64,000 nucleotides of DNA from Curtobacterium sp. BH-2-1-1 (GTDB lineage Bacteria > Actinomycetota > Actinomycetes > Actinomycetales > Microbacteriaceae): NCBI RefSeq assembly GCF_001806325.1, contig NZ_CP017580.1, forward strand, positions 3,534,001 through 3,598,000. The letters are read 5' to 3'. The notes under the pieces were generated by a model that saw only the letters and a program-made list of their open reading frames with translations, was not told the DNA's origin and did no database searches. Made by a program: the position numbers and the translations under genes. Shown in pieces: positions 8,259-16,449 of the stretch. How positions within the stretch are numbered: position 1 is the stretch's first letter; each line of letters begins with the position of its first letter.

Positions 8259-9160
8259 GCACGAACCACGACGACGTCAGGGACTTCCTCGTCAGCCGGC
8301 GCGCCCGCGTCCGCCCCGAGCAGGTCGGCCTGCCCGCAGGAGCGAACCGGCGGGTCGCGGGCCTCCGCCGCGGCGAGGTGGCGATGCTCGCCGACGTGAG
8401 CGTCGAGTACTACTCCCGACTCGAGCGCGGCAGTCTCTCCGGGGTGTCCGAGGGCGTCCTGCACGCGATCGCCGGTGCGCTGCTCCTCGACGACGCCGAA
8501 CGCGACCACCTGTTCGACCTCGCCCGTGCCGCGAACGCCTCGCCGGTGCGGGCCGCCCGCCGCCGGTCCACGACCCCGAAGACGCTGCGTCCCGGCCTGC
8601 AGTACGCGCTCGACGCCTTCACCGGGGGACCGGCGTTCATCCGCAACGACCGCCTCGACGTGCTCGGCGCGAACGCGCTCGGACGGGCCCTCTACGCCGA
8701 CCTCTTCCGGAAGACCGAGCGCCCGAACCTCGCCCGCGCAGCGTTCCTCGACCGCGAGTGGTCGGACGCGTTCTACCCGGACTGGGACCTCGCCGCCGAC
8801 CAGAGCGTGGCGATCCTCCGGGCAGCCGCGGGGCACGACCCGCACGACCGGGAGCTGCAGGACCTCGTCGGCGAGCTCTCCACGCGCAGCCCCGAGTTCC
8901 GGACGAAGTGGGGTGCGCACGACGTCCGTCGGCACGGCACCGGCGAGAAGCACTTCGTGCACCCGGTCGTCGGTGCGCTCGACCTGCTGTTCGAGGGCTC
9001 CCGCCTGATGGGCGACCCGGCGCTGAGCTTCCTGCTCTACACGGCCGAACCGGGCTCGCCGACGGCGGATGCGCTCCGCCTGCTCGGATCCCTCGACGCC
9101 ACCGAGCGCCGGGACGCGGCGCACGCCGCCGACCCCGCTGCGGCGGACGGACGCGCGTGA
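8255..9160 (+). CDS. XRE-family regulator with MmyB-like ligand-binding domain
   Basis: The 301-residue protein has an N-terminal helix-turn-helix (about 25-80; RRGEVAMLADVSVEYYSRLERG) and a C-terminal MmyB-like domain (about 105-270), in which such regulators bind a hydrophobic ligand. Regulators of this group commonly control an adjacent oxidoreductase gene. It probably regulates its own operon and the divergent GMC gene through the palindrome at 7375-7391. The ATG overlaps the stop of the DUF2255 gene. Confidence 0.85.
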   Translation: MSTNHDDVRDFLVSRRARVRPEQVGLPAGANRRVAGLRRGEVAMLADVSVEYYSRLERGSLSGVSEGVLHAIAGALLLDDAERDHLFDLARAANASPVRAARRRSTTPKTLRPGLQYALDAFTGGPAFIRNDRLDVLGANALGRALYADLFRKTERPNLARAAFLDREWSDAFYPDWDLAADQSVAILRAAAGHDPHDRELQDLVGELSTRSPEFRTKWGAHDVRRHGTGEKHFVHPVVGALDLLFEGSRLMGDPALSFLLYTAEPGSPTADALRLLGSLDATERRDAAHAADPAAADGRA

Positions 9161-9200
9161 CGACGGCTCGCTGACACCGGGTCGCGACGCGACCACCCAG

Positions 9201-9244
9201 CGGACGGGAGGCGCGATGCCAGCCGGCACCGCGCCTCCCGTCCG
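9201..9244. repeat. Dispersed palindrome, copy 1
   Basis: First of six copies of a 42-nt inverted repeat whose left arm begins GGACGGGAGGCGCG. Here the centre is CAGCCG rather than the perfect GGGCCC, and the arms carry one A-C mismatch. It begins 41 nt after the XRE gene stop and probably acts as its terminator. Confidence 0.8.
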
Positions 9245-9358
9245 TCACCGGTCGCGTCCCGCCCGTCCGGGACGTTCGGCCCTGGTCGACCCGGGCGGCG
9301 AGGGTTGGGATGGCGGTGGGTCCGTCAGGACCCGAACCGCCCTCGAGAGGCCTCGTCC

Positions 9359-9841
9359 ATGGACAGCACCGACATCCCGACCACGAGCGCCCGCGCCGTT
9401 CCCCGGTCGACCTGGCACCAGCGTCACCACTCGACCCTGTCGCGGGGCGAGCGCGCCGCGGACGCCATGCGCAACGGGATGGGGAGCTGGGGGTTCGTCG
9501 GCGGGTTCGTCGCGTTCATGCTCGTCTGGGCGGCGGTGAACACGGCCGCGGTCCGGTGGGATCCCTACCCGTACATCCTGCTGAACCTGTTCCTCTCGAT
9601 GCTCGCCGGCCTGCAGGGTGCCATCCTGCTGATCGCCGCCAAACGGCAGGACGGCATCGCCGCCGCGCTGGCGCAGCACGACTTCGGCACGAACGCGGCC
9701 GCGAAGGTGGACATCGAGGCGCTGCTCCGGATCAACCACCAGCAACTCGTGATGCTCGCCGAACTCCGCGCGCTCGTGACGGCGGTGGGCGATCCGGTGG
9801 TGCACGATGCTCCTGCGCCGGAGGTGTCGATCCGGTCCTGA
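9359..9841 (+). CDS. DUF1003 membrane protein
   Basis: A 160-residue protein with two membrane segments (about 45-65 and 75-95) around the conserved WDPYPYILLNLFLS stretch that defines DUF1003. A soluble tail follows. Members occur with metal and magnesium transport genes but their job is not established. The start at 9359 removes a poorly conserved N-terminal extension present in the longer open frame. Confidence 0.8.
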   Translation: MDSTDIPTTSARAVPRSTWHQRHHSTLSRGERAADAMRNGMGSWGFVGGFVAFMLVWAAVNTAAVRWDPYPYILLNLFLSMLAGLQGAILLIAAKRQDGIAAALAQHDFGTNAAAKVDIEALLRINHQQLVMLAELRALVTAVGDPVVHDAPAPEVSIRS

Positions 9842-9996
9842 CGGGTGCGCACCGACCGCCCGGCCGGGCCGGGGCGGGGCGAACGAGACAGGGCCGAGGG
9901 CCGGCCGTCGAGCACGCACGGCCGATCCGCTCCGACGAACGCGCAGAGCAAGACGAATCCCCACGGTCCGTTCCGCACCACCGTCGGGCCGGTCGG

Positions 9997-10869
9997 TCAG
10001 CCCGTGTCACGAGCGTGCGGCGTCGGGCGGCTGAGGTCGCCGGGCGACATCGTTCGCGGCGGGACGATGAGCACGGGGACGTGTGCCTCGTGCATGAGCG
10101 TCTCGCCGACGCTGCCGGAGAGCAGTCCAGCCACCGCGCTCCGGTGCCGGCGACCGACGACGACCAGCGACGCCGATGCGGACTCGTGCAGCAGGACGTG
10201 CCCGGCGGAACCCCGTCGAGGTCGTCCGAGGACGGCGACGTCGGGGTGCGCCGCGTCGACGGCGTGCAGTGCTGCCTCCAGCTGGAGATCGGCCGTCCGC
10301 TCCCAGGTGGACAGGTCGCCCTCGAAGTACACGGCACCGAACGGTGTCGTCGTCGAGGGCGACTGCCATGCCCGGACGAGGACGAGCTCCCGGTGCCAGC
10401 GTGCCGCGAGCGCCCCGGCATACGCCAGCGCTGCGGCTCCGGATCGGCTGTCCACACCGAGGACGACGGGACCGCCGTGCTCGACGCGTTCCTCCGGGAC
10501 CACGATCACCGGCGTCGTCGCTTCCGCGACCACGCGCTCGGCAACGCGGCCGCGCACCGCCGCGAGCAGACGTCGGCGCTGACGGCCTCCGATGACGAGC
10601 ACGTCCCCCGTGGCTCCTCCGCGGAGGAGCCCGCGGACGGTCCCGCCGTCGACGAGGTCCGTCGTGACGCGCAGTCTGGGCTGGTGGTGGAGCAGGACGG
10701 CCCGCGCCTCGAGGAGGCGGTGCTCTGCCCTGGAAGGGAGATCACCGACCAGTTCGGGCACGCTGACTGCCTTGACCACGTCGAGGCCTGGGTCCACGAC
10801 CCCGGTCAGCCACTCCACTGCCGCCTGGGCGGCGTCCGAGTCGTCCACGGCGACCGTGTACCGGGTCAT
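9997..10869 (-). CDS. Universal stress protein, two UspA domains
   Basis: A 290-residue tandem UspA protein (domains about 1-140 and 145-280). The second domain has VVVGRRHRSAVAGLLSGSVG, where the usual ATP-site pattern G-x2-G-x9-G(S/T) is kept except that the second Gly is His. GGTGGAGGCCACC sits before the ATG at 10869; an in-frame GTG 12 nt upstream is less likely. Usp proteins bind ATP and adjust metabolism under starvation or low oxygen. A DevR-type box lies at 10946-10959, about 77 bp upstream. Confidence 0.85.
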   Translation of the reverse strand: MTRYTVAVDDSDAAQAAVEWLTGVVDPGLDVVKAVSVPELVGDLPSRAEHRLLEARAVLLHHQPRLRVTTDLVDGGTVRGLLRGGATGDVLVIGGRQRRRLLAAVRGRVAERVVAEATTPVIVVPEERVEHGGPVVLGVDSRSGAAALAYAGALAARWHRELVLVRAWQSPSTTTPFGAVYFEGDLSTWERTADLQLEAALHAVDAAHPDVAVLGRPRRGSAGHVLLHESASASLVVVGRRHRSAVAGLLSGSVGETLMHEAHVPVLIVPPRTMSPGDLSRPTPHARDTG

Positions 10870-10943
10870 GGTGGCCTCCACCGCTCACGGGCCGCGGGTG
10901 CAGCCTGGTCCGGCGACCGTAGTGCCGTAACGCCGAGGTCGCG

Positions 10944-11201
10944 TCAGGCCGAAGGTCCCGTCGGAGCACTCGACGGTCTGTCTCGTGTGCCGCGGCTACC
11001 TTCGTCCAGCTCGATGTCCGCGTCAGAGGGGACCCGCATCGTCCGGGCATCGCGATCGGTGCGGTGCAGCGTCAGAACGGTGACCGAGACGCCGCCGTAC
11101 CTGGTGTGCTGGATCGCCGCGAGTTCGGCGTCGTCCTGCGCGACGCTCGCGCCGAGTTGTGGCGCACCGAGCAGGCCCGCGGTGTACGTGTGTCGAACCA
11201 T
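10944..11201 (-). CDS. Small hypothetical protein, 85 aa
   Basis: An 85-residue protein not recognised. It begins MVRHTYTAGLLGAPQLGASV and has a polar, Arg/Asp-rich second half without membrane segments. A strong GGGAAGGAGCG precedes the ATG, which supports translation. It lies between two Usp genes on the same strand; its 3' end contains the DevR-type box used by the downstream Usp gene. Confidence 0.55.
   Translation of the reverse strand: MVRHTYTAGLLGAPQLGASVAQDDAELAAIQHTRYGGVSVTVLTLHRTDRDARTMRVPSDADIELDEGSRGTRDRPSSAPTGPSA
10946..10959. promoter_or_regulatory. DevR-type box upstream of the Usp gene at 9997
   Basis: AGGCCGAAGGTCCC (reverse complement GGGACCTTCGGCCT) matches the window-wide GGGNC-N4-GNCCC pattern at all but one end base. 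It lies at the extreme 3' end of the small upstream gene. Confidence 0.55.
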
Positions 11202-11346
11202 GGCGACGCTCCTTCCCTGAAAGGGTGCATCAACCGCAGCGTCCTCTCGTTCTCGCGGCGACACAAGCGGGAACGGTCTGTCCACCGCTTCTCGTGTTGT
11301 GGAGTTCGCGGGATCCGGACACGCGCCCCGGTTCAGGCGTTCGCTC

Positions 11347-11868
11347 TCACGGTGCGGGGGCCGATCCAGGCGGGCGTTGCGCGCCTGCCGTGACGTGCTC
11401 CGGCTCGTGTTCCGCGAGCCGGGTCGTGGGTGGGACGACCAGGACCGGGCAGTGGGCGTGTTCGCTGCAGCGGGCGCTGACGGATCCGAGTCGGAGCCCG
11501 ACGAACCCAGAGTGCGACCTCCTGCCGACGACGAGCATCCGCGCGATCGAGCTCTGCTCGATGAGGACGTCGGCGGCGGGACCGAGCAGGAGTTCGAGGT
11601 GCACCCACGGCGGGACCCCGCCACGGAACTCGGCTTCGGATGCGCGGCGGAGGATGCGTTCGGCATCGTCCGCCGCCGTGTCGGCGGGGAGTTCGCCGAG
11701 GCCCGTGGCGACGTCGTCGAACATCGCGGGTTCACGCCACACCATGACGATGCGGAGCTCTGCGTCGAGGAGTCGGGCGAGTGCTGCTGCTTGGTGGAGC
11801 GCCGCGCGGCCGCCGAGGGAGTCGTCGTACCCCGCGACGAGGACGCCGCCGTGTCGTCGGACGGTCAT
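11347..11868 (-). CDS. Universal stress protein, single UspA domain
   Basis: A 173-residue one-domain UspA protein: VLVAGYDDSLGGRAAL at the start of the fold, and MLVVGRRSHSGFVGLRLGSV for the nucleotide-binding loop. Its ATG overlaps the stop of the BON protein gene (ATGA at 11865-11868), so it is the last gene of a three-gene operon (SHOCT membrane protein, triple-BON protein, Usp). The short tail after the fold is Pro/Ala-rich. Confidence 0.85.
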   Translation of the reverse strand: MTVRRHGGVLVAGYDDSLGGRAALHQAAALARLLDAELRIVMVWREPAMFDDVATGLGELPADTAADDAERILRRASEAEFRGGVPPWVHLELLLGPAADVLIEQSSIARMLVVGRRSHSGFVGLRLGSVSARCSEHAHCPVLVVPPTTRLAEHEPEHVTAGAQRPPGSAPAP

Positions 11869-12542
11869 GGTTGCACGATCAGCAGGTTCTGCACATCGGT
11901 GACGTGGGGCGACCGCCATGCGGCGAGTTCGGCTTCCCGCTTCTCGGCTGCGGAGCCGACCCGGCCGGTCAGGGTGACCACGGAGTCGCGGACGGACACC
12001 TCGAGGCGGTCCGCGTCGAGCTGGGCGTGACGGACGAACGCCTGAGCGATGCGGGCCTCCGTGTCCGTGGCTGTTGGCCTGGGGGTGAGCTCCACGTGGT
12101 TGAGGACGTACTTGACGCCGGGAACGCGCTCGGCGTCGCGGATCGCAGCGAGCCGTTGGAAGTGCCACGGGACTGATCCGTGGAGGGTGACGGTGTGGTC
12201 GGCGACCTCGACCTGCAGGTGACCGGCCGGCACGGTGTCGTCCGCGTCGAGCGCCTGATGGACCATCTTCGCGATCTCGGCGTCGGTGTGCAGGGCACGT
12301 GCCGCAGCACGCACGACGAGGTCGTCGGCGAGGGCGTGGACACCCTGCACACGGAGCGCTGCCCGGCTGGCCTGGATTCGCTCCGAGAAGCTGTCGACGG
12401 TGCCGCTGAGTGTCACCACGCCGTCGTCGACCGCGACGCCGATGGCAGTGGCCTCGATGCCGGGGGTCCAGTCGAGTTCCTGCTGCACGTCGTGTTTGAT
12501 CGTCGAGTCTGAGCGGTGTTCGGTTCGGGTCATCGTTGTCAT
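11865..12542 (-). CDS. Triple BON-domain protein
   Basis: A 225-residue protein with three BON repeats (about 12-75, 85-145 and 150-222), each ending with the GVVTLSGTV / HTVTLHGSV / SVVTLTGRV strand. BON domains bind membranes or phospholipid-like ligands; soluble multi-BON proteins such as OsmY are induced by osmotic and stationary-phase stress. No signal peptide is seen, so it is likely cytoplasmic. The ATG at 12542 is preferred over a second Met three residues on. Confidence 0.85.
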   Translation of the reverse strand: MTTMTRTEHRSDSTIKHDVQQELDWTPGIEATAIGVAVDDGVVTLSGTVDSFSERIQASRAALRVQGVHALADDLVVRAAARALHTDAEIAKMVHQALDADDTVPAGHLQVEVADHTVTLHGSVPWHFQRLAAIRDAERVPGVKYVLNHVELTPRPTATDTEARIAQAFVRHAQLDADRLEVSVRDSVVTLTGRVGSAAEKREAELAAWRSPHVTDVQNLLIVQP

Positions 12543-12595
12543 GGAGCGAGCATCGGGGGACGGAACTGCCGACGGCAGGGTCGAAGGTCCGGGCA

Positions 12596-13000
12596 TCACC
12601 TGCTGAGCGCCCGGGTCTTCAGCGCGTCGAACTCCGCCGGCGTGATCGTTCCGTCGTCGAGCAGCGCCTTCGCCCTGCCGATCTCCTCCGCCGGGCTGGG
12701 GTCGCGCCACGTCCCTGCTGACGGATCGATGATCGAGTCTGCACGAGCGGCCTGGTGCGCGGCCCGCTCCTGCATGCCGCGTCCCCGTGCGACGAGGTAC
12801 ACGAGCACGGTGAGGAAGGGAACGAAGACGAGGAACGCGACCCAGACGGCCTTCCACCACCCGTTCAACGTGTGATCGCGGAACAGGTCGGTCACCACCG
12901 CGAAGAGCGCGAAGAGGTACGCGACGAGCGCGACGATCCAGAAGAAGGACCACAGCACGGACCAGACGCTTCCCCAGGCGCCGTCCCAGTTGACCATCAT
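12596..13000 (-). CDS. SHOCT-domain small membrane protein
   Basis: A 134-residue protein with two membrane helices (about 10-35 and 45-68; an aromatic WSFFWIVALVAYLFALFAVV stretch) and a C-terminal SHOCT motif (AKALLDDGTITPAEFDALK). SHOCT segments are short oligomerisation modules. It is the promoter-proximal gene of the BON-Usp operon. Two ATGs stand side by side at the start; GGGAGAACG upstream fits either. Two DevR-type boxes lie in the 139-bp divergent region upstream. Confidence 0.8.
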   Translation of the reverse strand: MMVNWDGAWGSVWSVLWSFFWIVALVAYLFALFAVVTDLFRDHTLNGWWKAVWVAFLVFVPFLTVLVYLVARGRGMQERAAHQAARADSIIDPSAGTWRDPSPAEEIGRAKALLDDGTITPAEFDALKTRALSR

Positions 13001-13067
13001 GATCGTTCTCCCATCGGTGCGTCTCGGTGATGCAGGGAATCGTGCGAGCACTCACTCCCGGTGACCA

Positions 13068-13081
13068 GAGGCGAACGTCCC
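13068..13081. promoter_or_regulatory. DevR-type box, weaker copy, facing the SHOCT operon
   Basis: GAGGCGAACGTCCC keeps the GTCCC half and a degenerate first half, 67 bp upstream of the minus-strand start at 13000. It pairs with the stronger site at 13092. Confidence 0.4.
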
Positions 13082-13091
13082 GAGTCGGAGC

Positions 13092-13105
13092 GGGACCTTC
13101 GGCCT
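13092..13105. promoter_or_regulatory. DevR-type box facing the alcohol dehydrogenase gene
   Basis: GGGACCTTCGGCCT, in the form GGGAC-N4-GNCCN, 34 bp before the annotated dehydrogenase start (49 bp before the alternative ATG at 13155). Confidence 0.6.
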
Positions 13106-13139
13106 GGCCCGTCGCCGTCGTTGCCCGCACCCTGGTCGG

Positions 13140-14147
13140 ATGGTGCCGGAGACGATGCGCGCGTGGGTGACCGAGTCCGTGCCGGGCTCCCTGCGGCTCC
13201 GCGTCGACGAGCCGACGCCACGGCCGCTCGGCGACGAGGTGCTCGTGCGTGTCGAAGCCTGTGGGCTCTGCCGGACCGACCTGCACGTCATCGACCGAGA
13301 GCTGCCAAAACACCTCTCGCACGTCGTCCCCGGCCACCAGGTCGTCGGTACGGTCGTCCAACGCGGTGCCGGGGCGGGACGTTTCGTACTCGGCGACCGG
13401 GTCGGCGTCGCCTGGCTCAGGAGCACCTGTGGACGGTGCGACGCATGTCGGACCGGGGCCGAGAACCTCTGTCTGCTGAGTTCCTACACGGGGTGGGACG
13501 CCAACGGTGGCTTCGCCGAGTACACGGTGGTACCCGAGGCGTTCGCGTACCCGATCGCCGGTACCGCGGACGCCGCAGGGACGGCCCCGCTGCTCTGTGC
13601 CGGCATCATCGGGTACCGGGCGCTCGAGCGTGCCGCGCTGCCCGACGGCGGTCTGCTGGGGATCTTCGGGTTCGGGTCGAGCGCGGGGATCACCGCCCGG
13701 CTCGCGGCTGCTCGTGGCGCGCGGATCGCGGTCTCCACCAGGGGTGAGTCGAACCGTCGGCGTGCGCGAGCGGCGGGCGCGGTGTTCGTCGGGGACGCGG
13801 CCGAGGTCGGTCCGGACGAGGTGGACAGCGCGATCGTGTTCGCGCCGGCGGGTGAGCTGGTGCCGGTGGCGTTGCGGGCGACGAAGCCGGGCGGCACCGT
13901 CGTCCTGGCTGGGATCCACATGAGCGACCTCCCGCCGATGCCCTACCGGCTGCTCTTCGACGAGCGTGACCTCCGGACCGTCACTGCGAACACCCGCGCC
14001 GACGGAGCTGCCTTGTTCCGTCTCGCCGCCACGCTCGACCTCGCTCCTGAGGTCACCGTCCTGCCGTTCTCACGACTTCCGGACGCCGTCGGTGATCTCC
14101 GAGCGGGCCGTCTCGGCGGCTCGATCGTCCTCAGCGCCTGGTCGTGA
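13140..14147 (+). CDS. Zinc-dependent alcohol dehydrogenase (MDR family)
   Basis: A 335-residue medium-chain dehydrogenase. Catalytic-zinc residues are in EACGLCRTDLH and PGHQVVG, the structural-zinc lobe in CGRCDACRTGAENLC, and the NAD-binding turn in GIFGFGSSAG. It resembles the alcohol dehydrogenase sub-branch often found beside Usp genes in Actinobacteria and would recycle NADH when respiration stops. The ATG at 13155 (MRAWVTES) is an equally good start and gives the more usual N-terminus for the family. Confidence 0.88.
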   Translation: MVPETMRAWVTESVPGSLRLRVDEPTPRPLGDEVLVRVEACGLCRTDLHVIDRELPKHLSHVVPGHQVVGTVVQRGAGAGRFVLGDRVGVAWLRSTCGRCDACRTGAENLCLLSSYTGWDANGGFAEYTVVPEAFAYPIAGTADAAGTAPLLCAGIIGYRALERAALPDGGLLGIFGFGSSAGITARLAAARGARIAVSTRGESNRRRARAAGAVFVGDAAEVGPDEVDSAIVFAPAGELVPVALRATKPGGTVVLAGIHMSDLPPMPYRLLFDERDLRTVTANTRADGAALFRLAATLDLAPEVTVLPFSRLPDAVGDLRAGRLGGSIVLSAWS

Positions 14148-14195
14148 CCGGCACCGGCGGGGGCGGCGAGGCTCCGTCCGCACGAATCGCCCACG

Positions 14196-14462
14196 TCACT
14201 GCCCGTGCCGGCCGCTCTGCACGTCCCTGACGTGCGCGGCGTGCACGGCGATCCTGTCGTGGATCTCGGCGATGTCGGCGGCGTCCGCGGCGACGGCGTG
14301 ATGCAGCAACGAGCGCATGAGCCACAGCACCGCGAGGTCGACGTCGCTGGCCGTGTGCGCTTCCTGAGCGCACTCGGCGGCGTCCGTCCGTGCCTCGGTG
14401 GCGATGGCGCGGTGTGCTTCGGCTGCCGCCCGGCTGGACGACTCGACGCTTTCCCAGTCGAT
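14196..14462 (-). CDS. Small helical protein, 88 aa, with possible ATC start
   Basis: An 88-residue, Ala/Glu/His-rich helical protein not recognised. It reads IDWESVESSSRAAAEA at the start and ends HVRDVQSGRHGQ; codon use is typical of the region. There is no ATG, GTG or TTG in frame near the start; instead an AGGAGG stands 6 nt upstream of an ATC at 14462-14460. Either ATC is a real rare start, a base differs from the true sequence, or the gene is decaying. It converges with the dehydrogenase gene. Confidence 0.45.
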   Translation of the reverse strand: MDWESVESSSRAAAEAHRAIATEARTDAAECAQEAHTASDVDLAVLWLMRSLLHHAVAADAADIAEIHDRIAVHAAHVRDVQSGRHGQ

Positions 14463-14683
14463 GTCCGACCTCCTCGACGACGGTGCAGGATCCGACCGGT
14501 GCCCCGGCGGAGGGAACGTTTGCGACGCAGACAGTGATCAGTGCCGGTGTTCTGATGAGCACCGTCCTGTGGTCCGTTCGTCTTCCGGGAAAGCGTCCCG
14601 TGCCGTCCCGTGAACCCAAAGGGCCTCGAGTGTCGCTGTCTGCGCCTGGTGACGAGGATGCGCTCCTGGTGCGCCGGAGACGA

Positions 14684-14697
14684 GGGCCGAAGGTCCC
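14684..14697. promoter_or_regulatory. DevR-type box upstream of the Hsp20 remnant
   Basis: GGGCCGAAGGTCCC, a full GGGNC-N4-GTCCC match, 108 bp before the start at 14806. The promoter thus seems intact although the gene is damaged. Confidence 0.6.
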
Positions 14698-14805
14698 GGG
14701 GCTCCGGCGGGTCGAACGACCCTGCCGCGTGAGCTGGCCGCGTGTCTAGGGTCGGCCGACCGGCGGATCGTCCGGCACATGAACACCTGCGAGGAACGAG
14801 GGATC

Positions 14806-15114
14806 ATGGCTCTGTACTTCGACCCATTCCGCGAGCTCGACCGGTTGACGGCGACGATGTTCGACGGCCGCAGCGGTCCTCGGTTCGTGCCGATGGACCT
14901 CAGTCGCCACGGCGATCACTCCGTGTTGAACGCAGACATGCCGGGGGTGGATCCGGGCAGCATGCGTGCCGAGCCCCGCCGGATCCCGATCACGGGCTCG
15001 ACCGCACCTGAGCGGTCACCGTCGCCACCGGAGCGGACCACACCGGTGCGGCCTGACCTCGTCGCTGCCACTGCGGACACCACCGTTGATCGGGACCCAG
15101 AGGAGCACCCGTGA
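14806..15114 (+). pseudogene. Hsp20 small heat-shock protein with its alpha-crystallin core missing
   Basis: The first 45 or so residues read as an actinobacterial Hsp20 (MALYFDPFRELDRL, then NADMPGVDPGSM). The chain then jumps to AEPRRIPITGS, which resembles the C-terminal PRRI-type end of the family, so most of the alpha-crystallin domain (roughly 70 residues) is absent. The rest is Pro/Thr-rich tail. The frame is open (102 residues) and a DevR-type box is kept upstream, so a shortened product may still be made. Its stop overlaps the GTG of the next gene. Confidence 0.6.
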
Positions 15115-15857
15115 CGAACATCGAGATCGGTGATGTCGGACCGACCGTTCGCGGCCCACGGGCACGAGCGCCGCGACACCGAGAGACGTCGCCGGGGACC
15201 GCCGGGGACACCAGGCGGTGGCTCGCCGCGCCGGGTCGCACGCGCGCGTTGATCCTTGCGCGCGCGTGCGCGGACGCTGCCACGCTCACGCGGTTCGGCG
15301 ACGACCGCGCTGTCGGCATCGCGGCCGCGTTCGCTGGTGCAGCGGCGTCCTCCACGGCGTGGAAGCAGACCGACGAGCCCGTCGTCCGTGTCCGGGCGGA
15401 TGCGGTCGAGATCATCGTCGTCGGCCCCGTTGGAGACGTGTTCCTCGTCATCGACGAGGACTTCCCGCCGTGCGCCGCGGCCGCGCACACGGTCGCGGCG
15501 GTGGTCGCAGGCAACCGCGTGACCCTCGGCATCCCCTCGACATCACCGATCGCAGTGCTGAGCTACCTGGGGATCGTCACGACCTTCCTTCCCGACGACG
15601 TGCTCCGCATCGCACTCCTGTGTGGGCAGGACGACCCGCCGCTCACGGGCATGCACGTCGTCCGGCTCGCAGCCCCCGGCGGGTGCCCCCAGCTCGCGCA
15701 GCGAGGCGACGTGTCGATGCTGTACCAGCAGCGGTCCGTCCGACGCATGCCCCTCTCGGTGACCGAGCACGATCCGCTGATGGACGCGCCGACACTCCGG
15801 GGGAGTACCTGGCGAAGCGACCGTGCGACGGACGGGCGGCACCGCTCGCAGCCGTGA
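15111..15857 (+). CDS. Short ALDH-like protein of unknown function
   Basis: A 248-residue protein starting with GTG inside the stop of the Hsp20 remnant. The stretch VFLVIDEDFPPCAAAAHTVA followed by VVAGNRVTLGIPSTSP lines up with the NAD-binding part of aldehyde dehydrogenases (PWNFP, then AGN-VVLKPS), and TTFLPDDVLRIALLCGQD with the GLPPGVLNVVTG segment. The catalytic-Cys domain is absent, so it cannot be a normal dehydrogenase. A second such protein is encoded at 28171. The ALDH link is by eye and only moderate. Confidence 0.5.
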   Translation: MTNIEIGDVGPTVRGPRARAPRHRETSPGTAGDTRRWLAAPGRTRALILARACADAATLTRFGDDRAVGIAAAFAGAAASSTAWKQTDEPVVRVRADAVEIIVVGPVGDVFLVIDEDFPPCAAAAHTVAAVVAGNRVTLGIPSTSPIAVLSYLGIVTTFLPDDVLRIALLCGQDDPPLTGMHVVRLAAPGGCPQLAQRGDVSMLYQQRSVRRMPLSVTEHDPLMDAPTLRGSTWRSDRATDGRHRSQP

Positions 15858-15861
15858 ACCG

Positions 15862-16295
15862 TCAGTGACCAGCCCGTTGGACGGACGGGCGGAATGCGGC
15901 GCCGGCGATGCCGAGTTCGACGAGCCCGAAGACGACGTACAAGGCCTGACGGAGATCCCCGCCGATCAGGGCTGCCTGCACGAGACACCACGCCAGGAGC
16001 GTCAGTGCCGCGGACACCGTGGCCCACGCGCCTCTCCGTGCGCCGGTCACGGCCGCGACGAACTGCGCGCCACCCACGACGATCGAGAGCAGCAACCCCG
16101 GAACGAACGCCACGCTGAGGCTCGACGCATCCGCCCGCGACGGTGGAGGAGCGGTCGCAGACATTCCGCTGCTCGTGACCATGCCGATTCCCCGGCGATC
16201 GCGGTGAGCCCGACGAACGCCGTCACGACCATCGCCAGCCGACGACCGGGAGGCGTCGAGTCGGGATCCGACGAGTCCGTGCCACGGCCCGTCAT
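15862..16295 (-). pseudogene. Small membrane protein gene with a one-base frameshift
   Basis: Two frames together match the intact paralogue at 17134-17610. The first (from 16295) reads MVVTAFVGLTAIAG; the second reads SVAFVPGLLLSIVVGGAQFV then LYVVFGLVELGIAGAAF. They join if one base is added at the C-run 16190-16193, giving about 144 residues with four membrane helices. The second part has its own ATG at 16182 and could be made alone. It may be a real mutation or a homopolymer sequencing error. Last gene of the operon running from 17610. Confidence 0.65.
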
Positions 16296-16390
16296 CCTGC
16301 TCGGAGCAACGCGATCATGTCCGCCGGCTGGGTGATCTCGGTGTCCGGCTCGTCATCGGGCGGATGGTCCGTGGTGCTTGCGTCGTCCAC
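16292..16390 (-). CDS. Possible 32-residue acidic peptide
   Basis: A GTG start with AAGGA upstream opens a 32-codon frame, acidic in the middle (DDEPDTEITQPAD) and ending MIALLRAG. Its stop overlaps the ATG of the frameshifted membrane gene (ATGA), as with every other junction in this operon, which is the main support. No family recognised. Confidence 0.35.
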   Translation of the reverse strand: MDDASTTDHPPDDEPDTEITQPADMIALLRAG

Positions 16391-16449
16391 TGTTCGTCCT
16401 TCGTTCGGGCCGCCTGCTCGGCGGCCGGGTGGTGTCGAGGGCCCGCGCG

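Noticed and set aside
14587..14599. GGGAAAGCGTCCC as a DevR-type box for the 88-residue gene
   Set aside because: The spacer is one base short (5-3-5) and it lies 125 bp away; not counted among the sites.
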